This document shows, piece by piece, positions 9,882 through 21,440 of a stretch of 64,000 bases of DNA. This DNA is from Fragaria x ananassa (taxonomy: Eukaryota; Streptophyta; Magnoliopsida; Rosales; Rosaceae): assembly GCA_034370585.1 (NCBI GenBank), contig CP139766.1, forward strand, positions 24,694,001-24,758,000, read 5' to 3'. A program made the position numbers and the translations under genes. The notes beneath the pieces are model-generated. The model saw only the letters and a list, made by a program, of their open reading frames with translations. It was not told where the DNA came from and did no database searches. The first letter of the stretch is position 1; every line of letters begins with the position of its first letter.

Positions 9882-10269
9882 CTAAGTAACCGAGCTGACA
9901 TCAACCTTCTCTTCCTGAAAATTGAAAGAAAAAGGAGGTTACTCCAGACGCTTAGAAGAGAGTAGTATATGAGGTGGGCAGAGTGAGTCACAGAGGAATG
10001 TGAGTACTTACCTTTAACTCTGAGACAACCTTTTTCAACCTCAGACTGGTCTCCCAAGATGCTTCCCCACTTGAGGTTCTGAAATCAAATCGATCGGCAT
10101 GCCTGACCTTGAATCTTAATGACTGATTTTTATATGCTTTAGCTCTTACGTGCCAAACCTCAACGACATTGTACTTTCCAGAAGATGTCTTCTCCAGGGG
10201 CCATCTCAACCCACCCTTCACATCTGGATCTGTAATCGCAGAATCGACCAGATCCCTAATGCTTTGCAT
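9882..10269 (-). CDS. Uncharacterised 96-aa protein, two coding exons
   Basis: Exons on the minus strand are 10269-10012 (86 codons) and 9914-9882 (10 codons plus stop TAG), with a 97-bp intron (donor AAG|GTAAG, acceptor TTTCAG|GAAG). An acceptor TTCTGTTTCAG lies nine bases upstream of the ATG, so a 5' UTR intron is likely. The donor could be GG|GTGAGAG near 10420. The protein has segments KGGLRWPLEKTSSGKYN, VWHVRAKAYKNQSLRFKV and HADRFDFRTSSGEASWE, and is basic and globular-looking, with no signal peptide or membrane span. The clean splice sites and composition suggest a real gene. I do not recognise the family. A Harbinger element sits about 245 bp upstream of the ATG. Confidence 0.6.
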
Positions 10270-11104
10270 CTCATCATCCTGAAACAGAAAAGACTAATCT
10301 GAACACAAAACCTCATTCCAATGTACAGAAGTTCCTCCCTTGATCCTAACTCTCATAATATAATTCGGTTATCAACAGAACCGCTTCAAACCGCAGCAGT
10401 CAATCACTCCGATCTCTCACCCAGCCGTCCCAGCCCCAGCCAGCAATAACAAAACCCTAAACCAATCACCCGAATCGGTCAGGTAAGGATGATGAGTAGA
10501 GATGATGAGAAACTGAGAGCATCTGCACCGGGGAGCTTCTGCCATGATCTTGCTTGAGCAAGTGGTGGGCTCCAGCTGGGTTTGCTTGAACAAACCAAAT
10601 TCCAACTTGCACCGGCGGAAATGGAGGAGTGGAATGCTTGAGCAGTCAACGCAAAAGTTTCCTCGTGCAATGGGTTGAGCAAATTATGCTCGGCCTGTTG
10701 CTTGAGCAGTTAGTGGAGCCAACACACGTGGGTTACCTTTTTTTTTTTCTTCTCTGTCAGTCAGTAAAAAGGTTAAAAACATAATTACGAGCGAATGAGA
10801 AGCTGACATGTGTATTACTGAGTGAGCTTTTCAAATCTAACGGGTTAATAAATCTGGGCCTTCCGTTTGAATCTGAAATTTTGATCAAATGGTCAGAATT
10901 CATTCACAACGACTATAATTTGATTATAACGGAAACAAACCAAAAAAATACTAAAAAAATCCCAAAATTTTCAAAAATCTCTCAAACATTTGCCTATAAA
11001 TACTACATCAATTTTTGATCAACTCACACCAATTTGTGCACAACAAATTTCCCATATTCCTTCATCTCCTCTCTCATTTCGTTTAGCATTTTTTTTCTAA
11101 AACA

Positions 11105-12258
11105 ATGGGTTCCCATTGGCTTCCTTCTGAAGATTTACAAATGTGCATATCTTTTGTTTGTCATAGCCTTGATGAATACGATGGTAACAAGCAAAAGAAT
11201 GACAAATTGTGGGAGACAATTTTTGCCGATTATATGCAAAATTGGAAGCTAGCACCGGGTGAGAAACCTCCAAATGTTGAGAGGACCCGGATCGGACTCG
11301 CTTCTCACTACAACAAGTTCAAGCTATTCTTGCAAAAATGGGGCGAAAGTTTGGCGACGGCACGGCAAAAAATAGCTAGCGGCACTTCGTTAATGGATGA
11401 AGTAAGCTTACATTTTTTTATGATATATTATATTTTTATTTGTTTATATATTTGATTAAATTGTGTAATTTATATGTCTAATTTGTTTAAATATGGAGCA
11501 TTGTTTACCTTATTTGTTTTATTATATCTAATTTGGTTAAATTCAAATTTTATTTAATTTGTTTAGATTATGTAATTATTAAATAAGTGCCTAATATATG
11601 TTTTTATTAGGAACGACAAGCTCAATCATTATACTTTAAAGAGAAGAAAAAAAGGTTTGCACATTTTGAATGTTGGGAAGTGGTTAAGGATCATCCATCT
11701 TTCGCTCCCGTGCTACCTACTACTCCATCTTCTTATGCAAGCACTTACGGTGCTACTCCTTCCGCAACCGAATCATCTCCAACGATCAATTTGGATGACG
11801 ACCAAGTGAACGAAACACCTCAAAGCAACATGGGAGTTTCCTCGAGTCCCCCTAGACCAATGGGAACCAAGGCGGCAAAAGAAGCTAGGCGCCTAAAGAA
11901 ACATGGTAAGACTCCTATTGAGCAACGAGTTGAGGTATTGAATACCATTGCAAGTGACCAAGCATCATGGCATACCAAGAGGCTAGCACATAATGAAAGT
12001 GAGCTTAATTATTATGCGGAGTACATAGAGATTCAAAAGCAGAAGGAAGCAAGGGCGGAAGAAGAGTTACGATTGAAGAAACAAGAGAATGACACAAAGA
12101 TCATGACAATGGATTTGGAGGCTATGACCCCAATATCGAAAAGGTATTTTACCAAGAGGAAACTACAAATCCTTAATGAAGAAGGAACTAGTCAAGATGA
12201 GCCTACCGATGAAACATATTCGGATTGTTATCACCCAAATCGCGCGCTATTTCCATGA
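11105..12258 (+). CDS. Harbinger ORF1, Myb/SANT-like (NAM-associated) DNA-binding protein, 314 aa
   Basis: Exon 1 is 11105-11401 (99 codons) and exon 2 is 11611-12258, joined over a 209-bp intron (GTAAGC to TTATTAG) in phase 0. The N-terminus (GSHWLPSEDLQMCISFVCHS, then KLWETIFADYMQNW) resembles the trihelix/SANT-like domain of plant PIF-type ORF1 proteins. The C-terminal half holds a serine-rich linker, a basic KAAKEARRLKKHGK stretch and a glutamate/lysine-rich coiled coil around IEIQKQKEARAEEELRLKKQ, as in the NAM-associated domain. In this superfamily the partner protein is needed with the nuclease for transposition. The reading frame is intact. Confidence 0.88.
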
Positions 12259-12482
12259 TATTTATAGTATTGTACTAAATTAAATTTCATGTACTTCAAA
12301 TTTAATGTAATTTAAATTTCATGTCATTTAAATTTTATGTAATTTAAAATTTCGAGAAATAAAAATGCAATTTATTTATTAAGATGAAATAGAAATACAT
12401 ACTAAAATTAAAATACATACTTAAATTAAACACAAGCTTAATAATTAAACATAACCGAATGAAAATCTTGAATAAAACATAT

Positions 12483-13844
12483 TTAGAGTATTTCACCATT
12501 TTCCATCCTCCAAATGTGTTTCACCAAGTCACTTTGGAGCTCTCTATGAATGTAAACAGATTCGAGATCGGCAACACGTTCGTGAAACCTTTGCATATTG
12601 GCTCCATCTCTACCGATTGGCTCAAAACGAATTCGATTCCCTTGGACATCCACCGGCCCATCATAAACCCAGAAAGCCCTTGATGGGTTTTGCAAGTCTT
12701 CTTCTTCCTCATCCTCTTCTTCCTCATCCTCCACATACTCTTCCTCAACATTCATGTTATGCAATATAATGCAAGCTAACATGATTGTAGTCATTACCGA
12801 TTTGTGGTGTATTGTACAACTGTGACGTATAATTGCCCATCGAGATTGCAAGATACCAAAGGCCCTTTCAACATCTTTCCGGTATGCCTCTTGTTTCTTT
12901 GCGAACAGCTTATCTTGCGGTGTCTGGGGATTGGGAATTGTTTTGACAAATGTAGAGTACCTTGGATATATTCCGTCAGCCAGATAATAAGCGGTAGAGT
13001 ACCTTTGTCCATGGACTTCATAGACGGCAGTTGGGCCTCTTCTGGCAAGGATCTCTGAGAACACATTTGATAGGTGGAGCACGTTAATGTCATTTTTAGC
13101 TCCAGGACACCCAAAGAAACTGTGCCATATCCAAGTATCATACGAGGCCACCGCCTTCAGGATAACTGTTGGGCGACCCTTTCGCCCCGAATATGCCCCT
13201 TGATAGGCGGTTGGGTAGTTTTTCCACTCCCAGTGCATGCAGTCGATGCTTCCAATCATACCTGGAAAGCCTCGGTGTTCGCCTTTAGCTAGTAGCCGCG
13301 TGAGGTCTGCCGGTGTTGGACTGCGGAGGTATCTTGGACCATAAAGTTGAACCACTTGCGTACAAAACTCCTTCATACATTGCAGGGTTGTCGATTCCCC
13401 CATCCTGGTAATTTCAGTACATTGATCCGCAGCTGATCCGTACGCCAGCATTCGTAGAGCCCCGGTCATCTTTTGTTGGGGAAGTAGCCCTAGCAAACCA
13501 ATGGCGTCTTCTCTTTGGTGCCAAGATTGATCGTGGTTGCAGAGATCCGTCATGATAATGTTGAATCAGTCTCTGCTCATCCTGTACCTTCGGCGAAAGT
13601 CTTGTGCGTCGAAGATCGGGCGATCGATGAAATAATCTTCCATGAGATTGCGGCCCCTGGATATCCTCAAACGCTCCTTATTCGGTTTTTTACCACGACG
13701 TGAACCACTTGGTCGTGATGGTTCATCGTCGTGTTGTGCTTCCGCCATGATCACCTGATTGACGAATGATTGCTCCATATGGTCATCATCTTCTTGTTGA
13801 CGTTGCCTCCGCTTGAAAAAATTGTTGAAACTAAAAGGATTCAT
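12483..13844 (-). pseudogene. Harbinger DDE transposase (DDE_Tnp_4 / HARBI1 type) with one in-frame stop
   Basis: One frame runs from ATG 13844 to the stop at 12483-12485 and would be 453 codons long. It is broken only by TGA at 13566-13568, codon 93, right after RRRYRMSRD. Relatives have a hydrophobic residue there, so a single base change explains the stop. The rest looks complete: helix-turn-helix region DLCNHDQSW to RMLAYGSAAD, first catalytic Asp in GMIGSIDCMHWEW, second in GAKNDINVLHLS, and Glu in VERAFGILQSRWAII. A second start at 13553 could yield a 356-aa product that still holds the DDE triad but lacks the N-terminus. An intron that removes the stop cannot be excluded but is not evident. 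Confidence 0.88.
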
Positions 13845-14356
13845 TGAAACGGATGAACAAGGAAATGTTGTAAGTGTTTAGATTGATGGATGAAAGATGT
13901 GAGTATAGAATGAGTAATATTAGACGTTTTATAGCCAATTGGTCGAAAATCTTTTCAGAAATCTGATTCAATTATTTTGCCGACAGTGACACGTGGCAAT
14001 TATCTATTGGTTGAAAATTTTATTAGAAATCTGATTCAATTATTTTGCCGACAATGACACGTGGCAATGACACGTGTCAATTATATATTTGTCGAAAATC
14101 TTATCAGAAATCTTTTATAATATCGAGTCGATAACGATACATAGCACATTATTATTGGTTGTAAATCTATTCGGTAAAAATAAATTAACCATTTCACAAC
14201 AAGACAAAAATGAATTGCTCAAGCAAATTATGAATGGGTGTGTGCAAAAATCGATTTGGTTGAGCAAAATATGAAATTCATTTGCTTGAAGCAAAATTTG
14301 ATTCCGGGCCCACCATTTGCTTGAGCAAACCCATTTGATGGGTGCGGATGCTCTGA

Positions 14357-15669
14357 GAGAGAAAGAGATCGATGAAAAAAAGGCCAAGCCCGACACTGTT
14401 AGGCACTATTCCGAACAGTAAGCGGCGCATAATATATAGTTAAATTTCATCCTTTAAACTTAGTTCAATTCAGTTCCTACTTGTGTTAATTGCATTATAA
14501 TCTCTACTCTCTAGCTCCGCCACTGGGAGTCACGACGCCAACTCCATCGTCTTTGCCACTGACAACTTCAAATTCGCTGCCACCGCACCCGGTATTATCC
14601 AAGACATAACAAATTAAACTGCACGACCAAGAGGAGGGTCGGCCGGTATCATCAACTATATAGACTATGGTGGAAGCGTTTTTTAGCTAAATTTGGGTGC
14701 GAGATGATCTTAACTCTTAACAACCAGCTCCTCGAGGATAATCTTAGCTACTTCTTATGAAATGTTCTTAATCGCATAATTGTTCTTCGAGGATGATCTT
14801 AGCTACTTCCCATGAAATGTTCTTAATTGCATTATTTATTGCTTGAATGGTTAGGCTTCATACCTGTTCAATGAAACAAGGAAGATTATAAGTTCGAGGA
14901 TCAGTTCTTAGGCCTAGGACTCTAGCTTGTTTCTTTTCTATTGTAGTATTATGTTTCTGGGTTTATGTTTGTCTGCTAGAATTTTCAAATGTTCATCATG
15001 GCCCTTATTTTACCAGTTGCTGCTGCAACTACTGGTAGAGGAATTTACAGTACTATCCGTTGTGAGATTTTTACCGACTGTAAGACAATACTGCTACCAA
15101 CTTCACCAATAGCACTCTTCTCAAAGCGAGCAAAGATATGCTGATCATGGGGGATACATTCATCTGCTATCTGCCGTTAGGAAAAAAAATACACAAAATA
15201 TTGCAATTGTTCTGGACGCTGAATCTACTACTACAGAAAAATTAGACCATGTAAACTAACAATAATTTGACTTCAGCTGTATATATTATACTAGGTGAGC
15301 TCATCAGGGCTCGTTACGTTCATGCCAGCACAGAAGCATTTGGGATGAGACAGCAGAGTGTGTAGATCATAGTCTCCTGCTGCTTCACAAGATGGTTGTA
15401 ACTTGTGACCAACTTAGAAAACCGGACCTGTCTTGGATGTTGAATATATTGATTCAGTTGCTTGGTGCATTTAGATACCCTGAGCTGATTTACGTTCTCA
15501 AGGTGGGAACTAATTGGTGTAAAAAGAGCAAGGCTAGTTCCTAGTTAATCCATGCTCAGAATCTCCAGTATCTTCATAAACAACAGCTTGAATTATCATC
15601 AATTTACTTTTCCTAATATTTTCATTGTGCCAAGTACTATATGATCAAATATGCTATTCCGATTTCCCC
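14357..15669. other. Intergenic; no intact gene seen
   Basis: Holds the RAD51D downstream flank and AT-rich sequence. A short imperfect tandem duplication at 14731-14835 repeats CTTAGCTACTTC and ATGAAATGTTCTTAAT. A 75-bp plus-strand stretch near 14521-14590 reads like exon sequence (SHDANSIVFATDNFKF) but has no visible continuation. It may be a relic. Confidence 0.4.
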
Positions 15670-18221
15670 CTACACTCTAAATCTCGCAACCTTGCCAGAA
15701 GCCTGGAAAAAATAGGACAACAGATTAGAAGGAAAACAAACAAGTTGGTTCTAAAACTACATTGCTAATGTGCTGTACACTTTACTTTAGTTTTCTTAGA
15801 CAAAATACTGTTAGCTGTTAGACTACGGTGGCAGAGAAGAAGAAACTATTTGAAGGAGAAAGTATCAGCTGTGTAATACAGTGATAGGATATGCTACAGC
15901 TTTGATCTCGACATGAAACAGAAGAAAGTGCTTGCATAGAGAAGATAGAGACTTGAGCAAGTACAGGTGTGCAGAAAAGTAGATTATTCAGAATTGTGAT
16001 AGAATACGGATAAGGGATAATATACCATAGACGGGTGTTTTAGCACAGAAATACTCCGGGTATCATTTCCATGGTCAGCGGAAAGCAGAAGCCTCACATG
16101 TGCTACGCTCTTCCAGGTCTGGCCAAGAGCTGGTTTTGGAATACCTTTTTCTCCACCTACTGTGTGATTGGTCACCTTCAAATCCAGTTACACAGTTATT
16201 GCAAAGGAAAGAGCATAAGCTAAAACTCCTATTGAATAACACTTTCAAATCCAATATACTATCATGTCTAAGCGCATATATTCAATTTTAATTTTGTCAG
16301 ATTCAACTAGATCCTATTGTGAACCAAATGATGATGGGGATGCATACTGCTTGAGTTGGAATGGAGACCAATCCAAGCTATGGATTTACAGTAAGGTGAA
16401 GTTGCAATTAAGCCGACAGAGTGACGGCTTCTAAGTTGTTGGTAGTGGTTCATCGGAAAGATTATGTTGAGCTGATAATCATGCGTTTGAGAGTTTCGTG
16501 GTTTCATAAGACACTTACCAGTACCGCAATATTATGCTCATGTGCCAATTTCTTTAACAAATATCCAGCAGATGTCATCAAAGCACGTCCTATCACCAAT
16601 GAGCTAATTTAGTCTTATATTGAATTAACAAACAAAAAAACAAACAAACCAAAATAAACACGTCCTATCACCAATGAGCTAATTCAGTCTTATATTGAAT
16701 TAACAAAAAAACAAACAAACCAAAATAAAAAAACAAGTATACTGGTATATTACCCTGTGAAGTTGTGTTCCCAAGAATTGGCGTAATTAGGGAAGAAATC
16801 GAATCAACAATAAGCAACCGCACCTGCCCTCCTTTTTGCAGTTGGAACCAGTTCGTACGGTACATATAAAAGTGTCTACCAACAAATGAAGGAAAGGCTT
16901 CATGCCAATACGAACCTGAGATTTCAAACTGAACTCCAGCCGATGTAACACATTGAACATTGTAAAGATGTCAAACACGGAATGGCACAAGATGTTATTC
17001 ATTGCTTTCTGAAAATTCCTTTGGCCTGCCTACAATCAGGAGAGAAATCAGATACTATAGTTGTCACTTTGAGTAAAACAGCTAACAAACAAAAGACAGC
17101 AATAGTACTCAAAATGGTATAACCTGACTATACATGTGGTTGGAGAATCGACCAACAAACTCTGCAATTCGTTGGGTGGAGAAAGAGTTTCCTGTGTCTA
17201 GGTATACAACCGTACCCATGTGCTGCAATGCAAGATTTGAAGCAGCAAGCAGGCAGACCTGAACATTACCAAGAAATTGGCACACTTTCAGAACGTAAAC
17301 TTGTGTTTTATTAAAATCATGAAATTTCTCTTCACATTACTAAAATTCAATATCGAACTTGTGAGGAGCAAGTGCTTTCTGTGATCATGAAGTAGTCTTA
17401 GCACTGTAGCACTGTGCTTCAGTAATGACAACAAAACCCAAATAAATTTTTCAACAGTCTTACATAACTTGCATAACAATTTGACAGTCTGATTAATATT
17501 TATAGCAGTGTTCTTAAGTATAGATGGAAATTTCAAATCACTGATATCATCAACTCATACAATATTTGAACAAGGAAAGTTACTAACTTGTGTTTTACCA
17601 GAAGATGACGGCCCAACGAGTTCAGTTAATTGTCCCTCACGTAATCCACCTCCCAATAACAAATCAATCCTGGTTCACAGCAACCCAAGAAACATTACAA
17701 ATCTACATTTACCACTACTAGCAGCAGTAAAACGAATATGTAAGTCCTATTGGGTTAATAAAACATACCCTTCACACCCAGTTGGAAGTACATGTTTCCT
17801 ATGAAGAGCATCATCTAAAAGCTCCATACCATTCACCCATGGTGGGTGCTGAGCATCAATAATAGAGAGAATCTGGGTAATGCTCTGATAGCCCATACAT
17901 AACAATGTGATACAATTATAAAGCCAATAATACCATTTGGTTAACTTAGCAATGTGTGGCATTCATATGTAAACCTGCTCGAGTTTTTCTGATTTTGGCT
18001 GTTGTTTTACAAACGCAGTCAACTCATACATGCCATGAATGAGGAAATCTTCCACTGCAATAAAGCAGATAAAAAAAAAAGTCAGAAAATTTAGCTTTTG
18101 TGGATTTGGAGCAAATCAAAGAGACTTACTAACCTGAGAGGATGCCATGTGAGGCACAAAAAGCCTGGAAATTGGAGTCGATTATTGGGTACTCTAGCTC
18201 CAGAGCTTTGAGGGGTGCCAT
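15670..18221 (-). CDS. RAD51D: RAD51D, RAD51-paralogue recombinase subunit, 301 aa, 10 exons
   Basis: Minus-strand exons are 18221-18134, 18054-17975, 17872-17769, 17669-17588, 17258-17124, 17008-16916, 16823-16754, 16589-16519, 16175-16026 and 15702-15670. They total 906 nt, exactly 302 codons with TAG, and all junctions are GT-AG. The protein starts MAPLKALELEYPIID. Walker A GPSSSGKT is at about residues 110-117 after LLLGGGLREGQLTELV, and Walker B is LLIVDS at about 197-202. Near the end are HTVGGEKGIPKPALG and ISVLKHPSM. RAD51D acts in the nucleus in the BCDX2 complex with RAD51B, RAD51C and XRCC2, loading RAD51 for homologous recombination. Length is close to the plant orthologues. No break is seen. 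Confidence 0.95.
16585..16736. repeat. Tandem duplication over the RAD51D intron 7 / exon 8 boundary
   Basis: A unit of about 75 bp, CGTCCTATCACCAATGAGCT through AAACAAACCAAAATAAA, occurs at about 16585-16660 and again from 16661. On the gene strand each copy carries the acceptor GGTGATAG|GACGTG, so the intron contains a decoy copy of the exon-8 splice acceptor. Confidence 0.8.
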
Positions 18222-18419
18222 TTCTACGAAGTCGTTTCAAGTAGGAACTCAGTTCGAATGAGACTTTGCTGATCGACCGCGTTTCTAATGTGAATATGTG
18301 ATAGCGTTTGATTCCTTCCTTTGCTGTGGGCTGCTTTGCTGAACTGCTGCTACGTGCTGAGTGATGGGCTGGCTAGTATTTGGGCCTATACTGCTCCAAT
18401 TTATATGTATACATATATA
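18222..18419. promoter_or_regulatory. RAD51D upstream region
   Basis: 5' flank of RAD51D up to the foldback MITE. No clear TATA box, as is common for housekeeping repair genes. Confidence 0.3.
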
Positions 18420-18845
18420 TTTTGGCAAAAAAACCTTCTGTCCGCATCAAACTCTCTCTTATTTATATGTTTTTTAAGGCCTTATTTACATGTTTTTGAT
18501 AATGTAGATCATAATTTTAATCATTTAAAAGTTGAATTAACCAATAAAGATCACTTCTGTAAAAATTCAATTTAATCAAAATTCGTTTGTTCAACCGATT
18601 GCATTAAACAAATTGACAGTTCTGGTGAAAGTTAGCAGTCTCATGATCAACCGTCTATTGTTTGATTCATTCGGTTGAGCAAACAAATTTTTTTATATTG
18701 ATTTTTATAGAGGTGTTCTTTATTGGTTAATTCAACTTTTGAACAATTACGATTATGATCTACATTGTCAAAAGTATGTAAATAAGAGAAAGTCCGGACG
18801 CACACGTACATACTAGTCAGAACGTAAGTTTTTTTCCTATTTTGA
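18420..18845. mobile_element. Foldback-type MITE with long inverted arms
   Basis: The arm at about 18498-18600 (GTAGATCATAATTTTAATCA, GTTGAATTAACCAATAAAGA, TCGTTTGTTCAACCGA) pairs with the inverse at about 18668-18770 (TCGGTTGAGCAAACAAATTT, TTATTGGTTAATTCAACTTT, ATTATGATCTACATTGTC). Weaker pairing extends outward through TCCGCATCAAACTCTCTCTT and its counterpart near 18790. A central loop of about 65 bp joins them. No coding potential. Exact ends and target duplication could not be fixed. Confidence 0.65.
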
Positions 18846-19586
18846 CAGTGATGAGAAAATAGACAGGGACATATGCACGACTGCACTCTACGCCCATAGA
18901 TCACTTGTTCTAATCGGGAAACCCTAAAAAACCCTAAATGTAAAAATGAAAGAATACAAAGAGAACTAGTAGTCTGCTAATGGTTTGGTTTGTATTTTGT
19001 TTACGTTCTCATGTATTTTGATTTGGGATATTGTCGGATGTATCGTATAAATGAGTCGTTATAGGATCTCTTTGAGCTTCTTCTTGCTCGTGCCTCATGG
19101 TCATTTCTTTAGTTTGGCAAAGTTAAAAGGTTAACTAATTGTTTGGTTCGGTCTTTGTTGTTTTTCATCTTTTTAGATTTTGATTTGGATAGTCAAGTGG
19201 TTATAATTGCCATCGAGTGCCCTTGATATATCAACACAAAATTTTGTGAAGTGTCACACTTGTAATATAATTGTAAAAAATGACTTAAAAGATAAAATCC
19301 CTTTACTGTGAGAAGTTTTTTTTTTTTTCAAGACTGAGAGAAGGTTTGGCACATGAAAATTGAAAACTAAAGCATTGAAGAATCTTCCCAAACTCATCCG
19401 TGAAGCCAGGGTACATTAGAACTACACAGAACAGATGCAGAGCACAACTGATAGATTGCAGAAAGTTGCTAGTTTATGACAGATCCAATTGCAAACCATC
19501 ATAGCTTACATCCCCACATAGAGAGCAGAACGAGAGCAGAAAGCCTTTATTTGGCTAAAGAAACTAACAAATGTAAGCTAACTTGA
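18846..19586. other. Intergenic; no gene seen
   Basis: AT-rich sequence between the foldback element and the 3' end of the bicupin gene. A 12-T tract lies at 19318-19329. The last 200 bp are the likely bicupin 3' UTR. Confidence 0.4.
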
Positions 19587-21304
19587 TCAGTTTGGTGGCG
19601 GGAAGAAGATTGCATCCGAAGTCCTCTTAGAACGGAATAGTTGCTCAGTCTCCGAATCCACATTGAAAGCAGACTCGAGCACCTTAGGAGATAAACCTTT
19701 CCAACAACCAATACTTCCAGCCATGTGGGTGAAGATCGGACTGCAGCAAAGCAAACACATACGTTAACAATTCTTTTAACTTCAACAAAAGAAATTTGGA
19801 ACATAATTACATGCAAGTATAAGGTTACTGTAACAAAAGAAAATCTGAGAATGTAAAATGGACTCACTTGGGAGTGGTGATGATGGAAAACCATTCCAAG
19901 CCTTCTGGATCAGCAATTTTGGAAACAATAAAGAATCTAGGAACAATGAACAAGTTACCGGCTTTTACTGTTGTTTCCAAGACCCTCTTCCCATCAACAC
20001 CAACAACTTGGGCACGGCCACTGCCCCTAACAATGTAAGTCACCTGCAATGCAGAGTCACAAGAAAAACCAGGGGAGCACATGGCACCTCCGTCCAACCT
20101 AACAAGATCAGCACCACATCCAACCTCTCCGACCAAAGGAAGGTTCTTAGTATTCAACAGAACAACTCTTCCACCACCCTTGATATCAACATCTAGAGGG
20201 GCCTCTTCGCAATTCAATGCCATACCATCTCTATGTTCCTGCTTTGGCTCAGGCATATTAGATCCCGCCAACTTAACAATGCCCTTGCCGGTTTGCTTGC
20301 CAACAAGAGTCTTTACAACACTCTCCTCCAAATCCCATGCTCGGCTGACAAACTCAGTTGAGAAGCCAGTGAAAATGCCATTAGTACCAGTGAGAGAGAA
20401 GGTGGTGAACTCACCCCTTTTATGAGCTGTTTTGGTATCACCCAAGAAAAGAACTACAAACTCAGTGTCCTCCTTGTTGTGCCACCATGTGATCACTCCA
20501 AAAGGGAGGGCGATGGCATCACCCTTCTTCACTGGTACAACCTTCTCTTCCCTCTCCGGGAGGACAATTCCAACAGTACCACTTCCTGGATAAGAAATAC
20601 TATAAAAAGTAAATTCCATAGTTACAATATCATAGTAAATGCTAAATCTATTTCAACGATCATAGATTTGTTGAGGACCTTAACCATAACCTTAGAATAT
20701 GATTGACTATGATCTTTTGAGTAAACTCTTCCAGAGTGTACGTTGATCTTTACTAGAGATATAAACATAGCAATCTCATTCAGAATTCAGAAACACTCAG
20801 AAAAATTCAAAGAAACCACACATGATCATCTGAATAAAAACCCACACGATCAAACACCATCAGCTATATATTGTAGAACTCCCACATGGTCCCATAAAAT
20901 ATTTCACGATCCTACATGTTAGTTGATATAAAGTTTTAATAAAAATAAAAACATTTGATCCAATTTGATCATTGAGTTTCATGATTCAACAAAAACAAAT
21001 GAGAAAATAAACACATACCATCAAGCCGATCATGAATTTTCATAACAGTTATGAACTAATATAATCGCAATAACAATTCTGATTTCTGAAAGCAGTAGAA
21101 AACAATACCTAGGAGAATATAAGCAACTCTGGCAGAGTCACAGTAATTGGGAAGAGCAAAGCCGTTCTTCTCAAGGGCGAGCTTGGCAGCGCCGATGTTA
21201 CCTTCACGGAGCATGGGAAGCTCCGATGGGCACCAAGCAAAGTAAGAACCTCCATCTCCTTCACAAACCTTCTTGGCCAACTTTGGTGAAAGATCAATAT
21301 CCAT
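19587..21304 (-). CDS. 11S-globulin-like bicupin without signal peptide, 355 aa, 3 exons
   Basis: Minus-strand exons are 21304-21109 (196 nt), 20585-19868 (718 nt) and 19740-19587 (154 nt), 356 codons with TGA. It starts MDIDLSPKLAKKVCEGDGGS, with no hydrophobic signal peptide, so a cytosolic location is expected, unlike vacuolar seed globulins. Cupin 1 includes VKKGDAIALPFGVITWWHN. Cupin 2 includes ALQVTYIVRGSGRAQVVG, AGNLFIVPRFF and EGLEWFSIITT. The closest family I know is the Arabidopsis At1g07750/At2g28680 group of globulin-like cupins. The catalytic or binding role of that group is not known to me. A paralogue lies inverted at 47274-49135 and lacks the second intron. The first 5' UTR context GTGAAG precedes the ATG. 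Confidence 0.92.
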
Positions 21305-21427
21305 CTTCACAAAGATTCTCTAACCCTGAAGTGTGTTACTATATTCACAAAGATCGAGAGGCAGTGACAGTGCTACTATATCAAGCACAATGTGTGAGGG
21401 ATGAGAAATGCATTGTGTTTGGGTGTC

Positions 21428-21440
21428 CATATATAGGAGT
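21428..21440 (-). promoter_or_regulatory. Probable TATA box of the first bicupin gene
   Basis: On the minus strand CTCCTATATATGGACAC lies about 125-135 bp before the ATG, a suitable distance for a TATA box with a short leader. Confidence 0.55.

Larger units (their letters stand above)
10517..14353. mobile_element. PIF-Harbinger DNA transposon, 3837 bp
   Basis: Termini are GAGCATCTGCACC (10517) and GGTGCGGATGCTC (ending 14353), an inverted repeat with one mismatch, flanked by TGA at 10514-10516 and 14354-14356 (3-bp target duplication). Subterminal copies of TTGCTTGAGCAA occur near both ends (10550 and 14313). It carries the two genes expected of this superfamily, a Myb/SANT-like protein on plus and a DDE nuclease on minus, converging towards each other. 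One in-frame stop breaks the nuclease gene. Confidence 0.92.

Noticed and set aside
10280..10356. Possible first coding exon MRVRIKGGTSVHWNE for the 96-aa gene
   Set aside because: Joining it would need a 33-bp intron, too short for plants. The ATG at 10269 with a 5' UTR intron is more likely.
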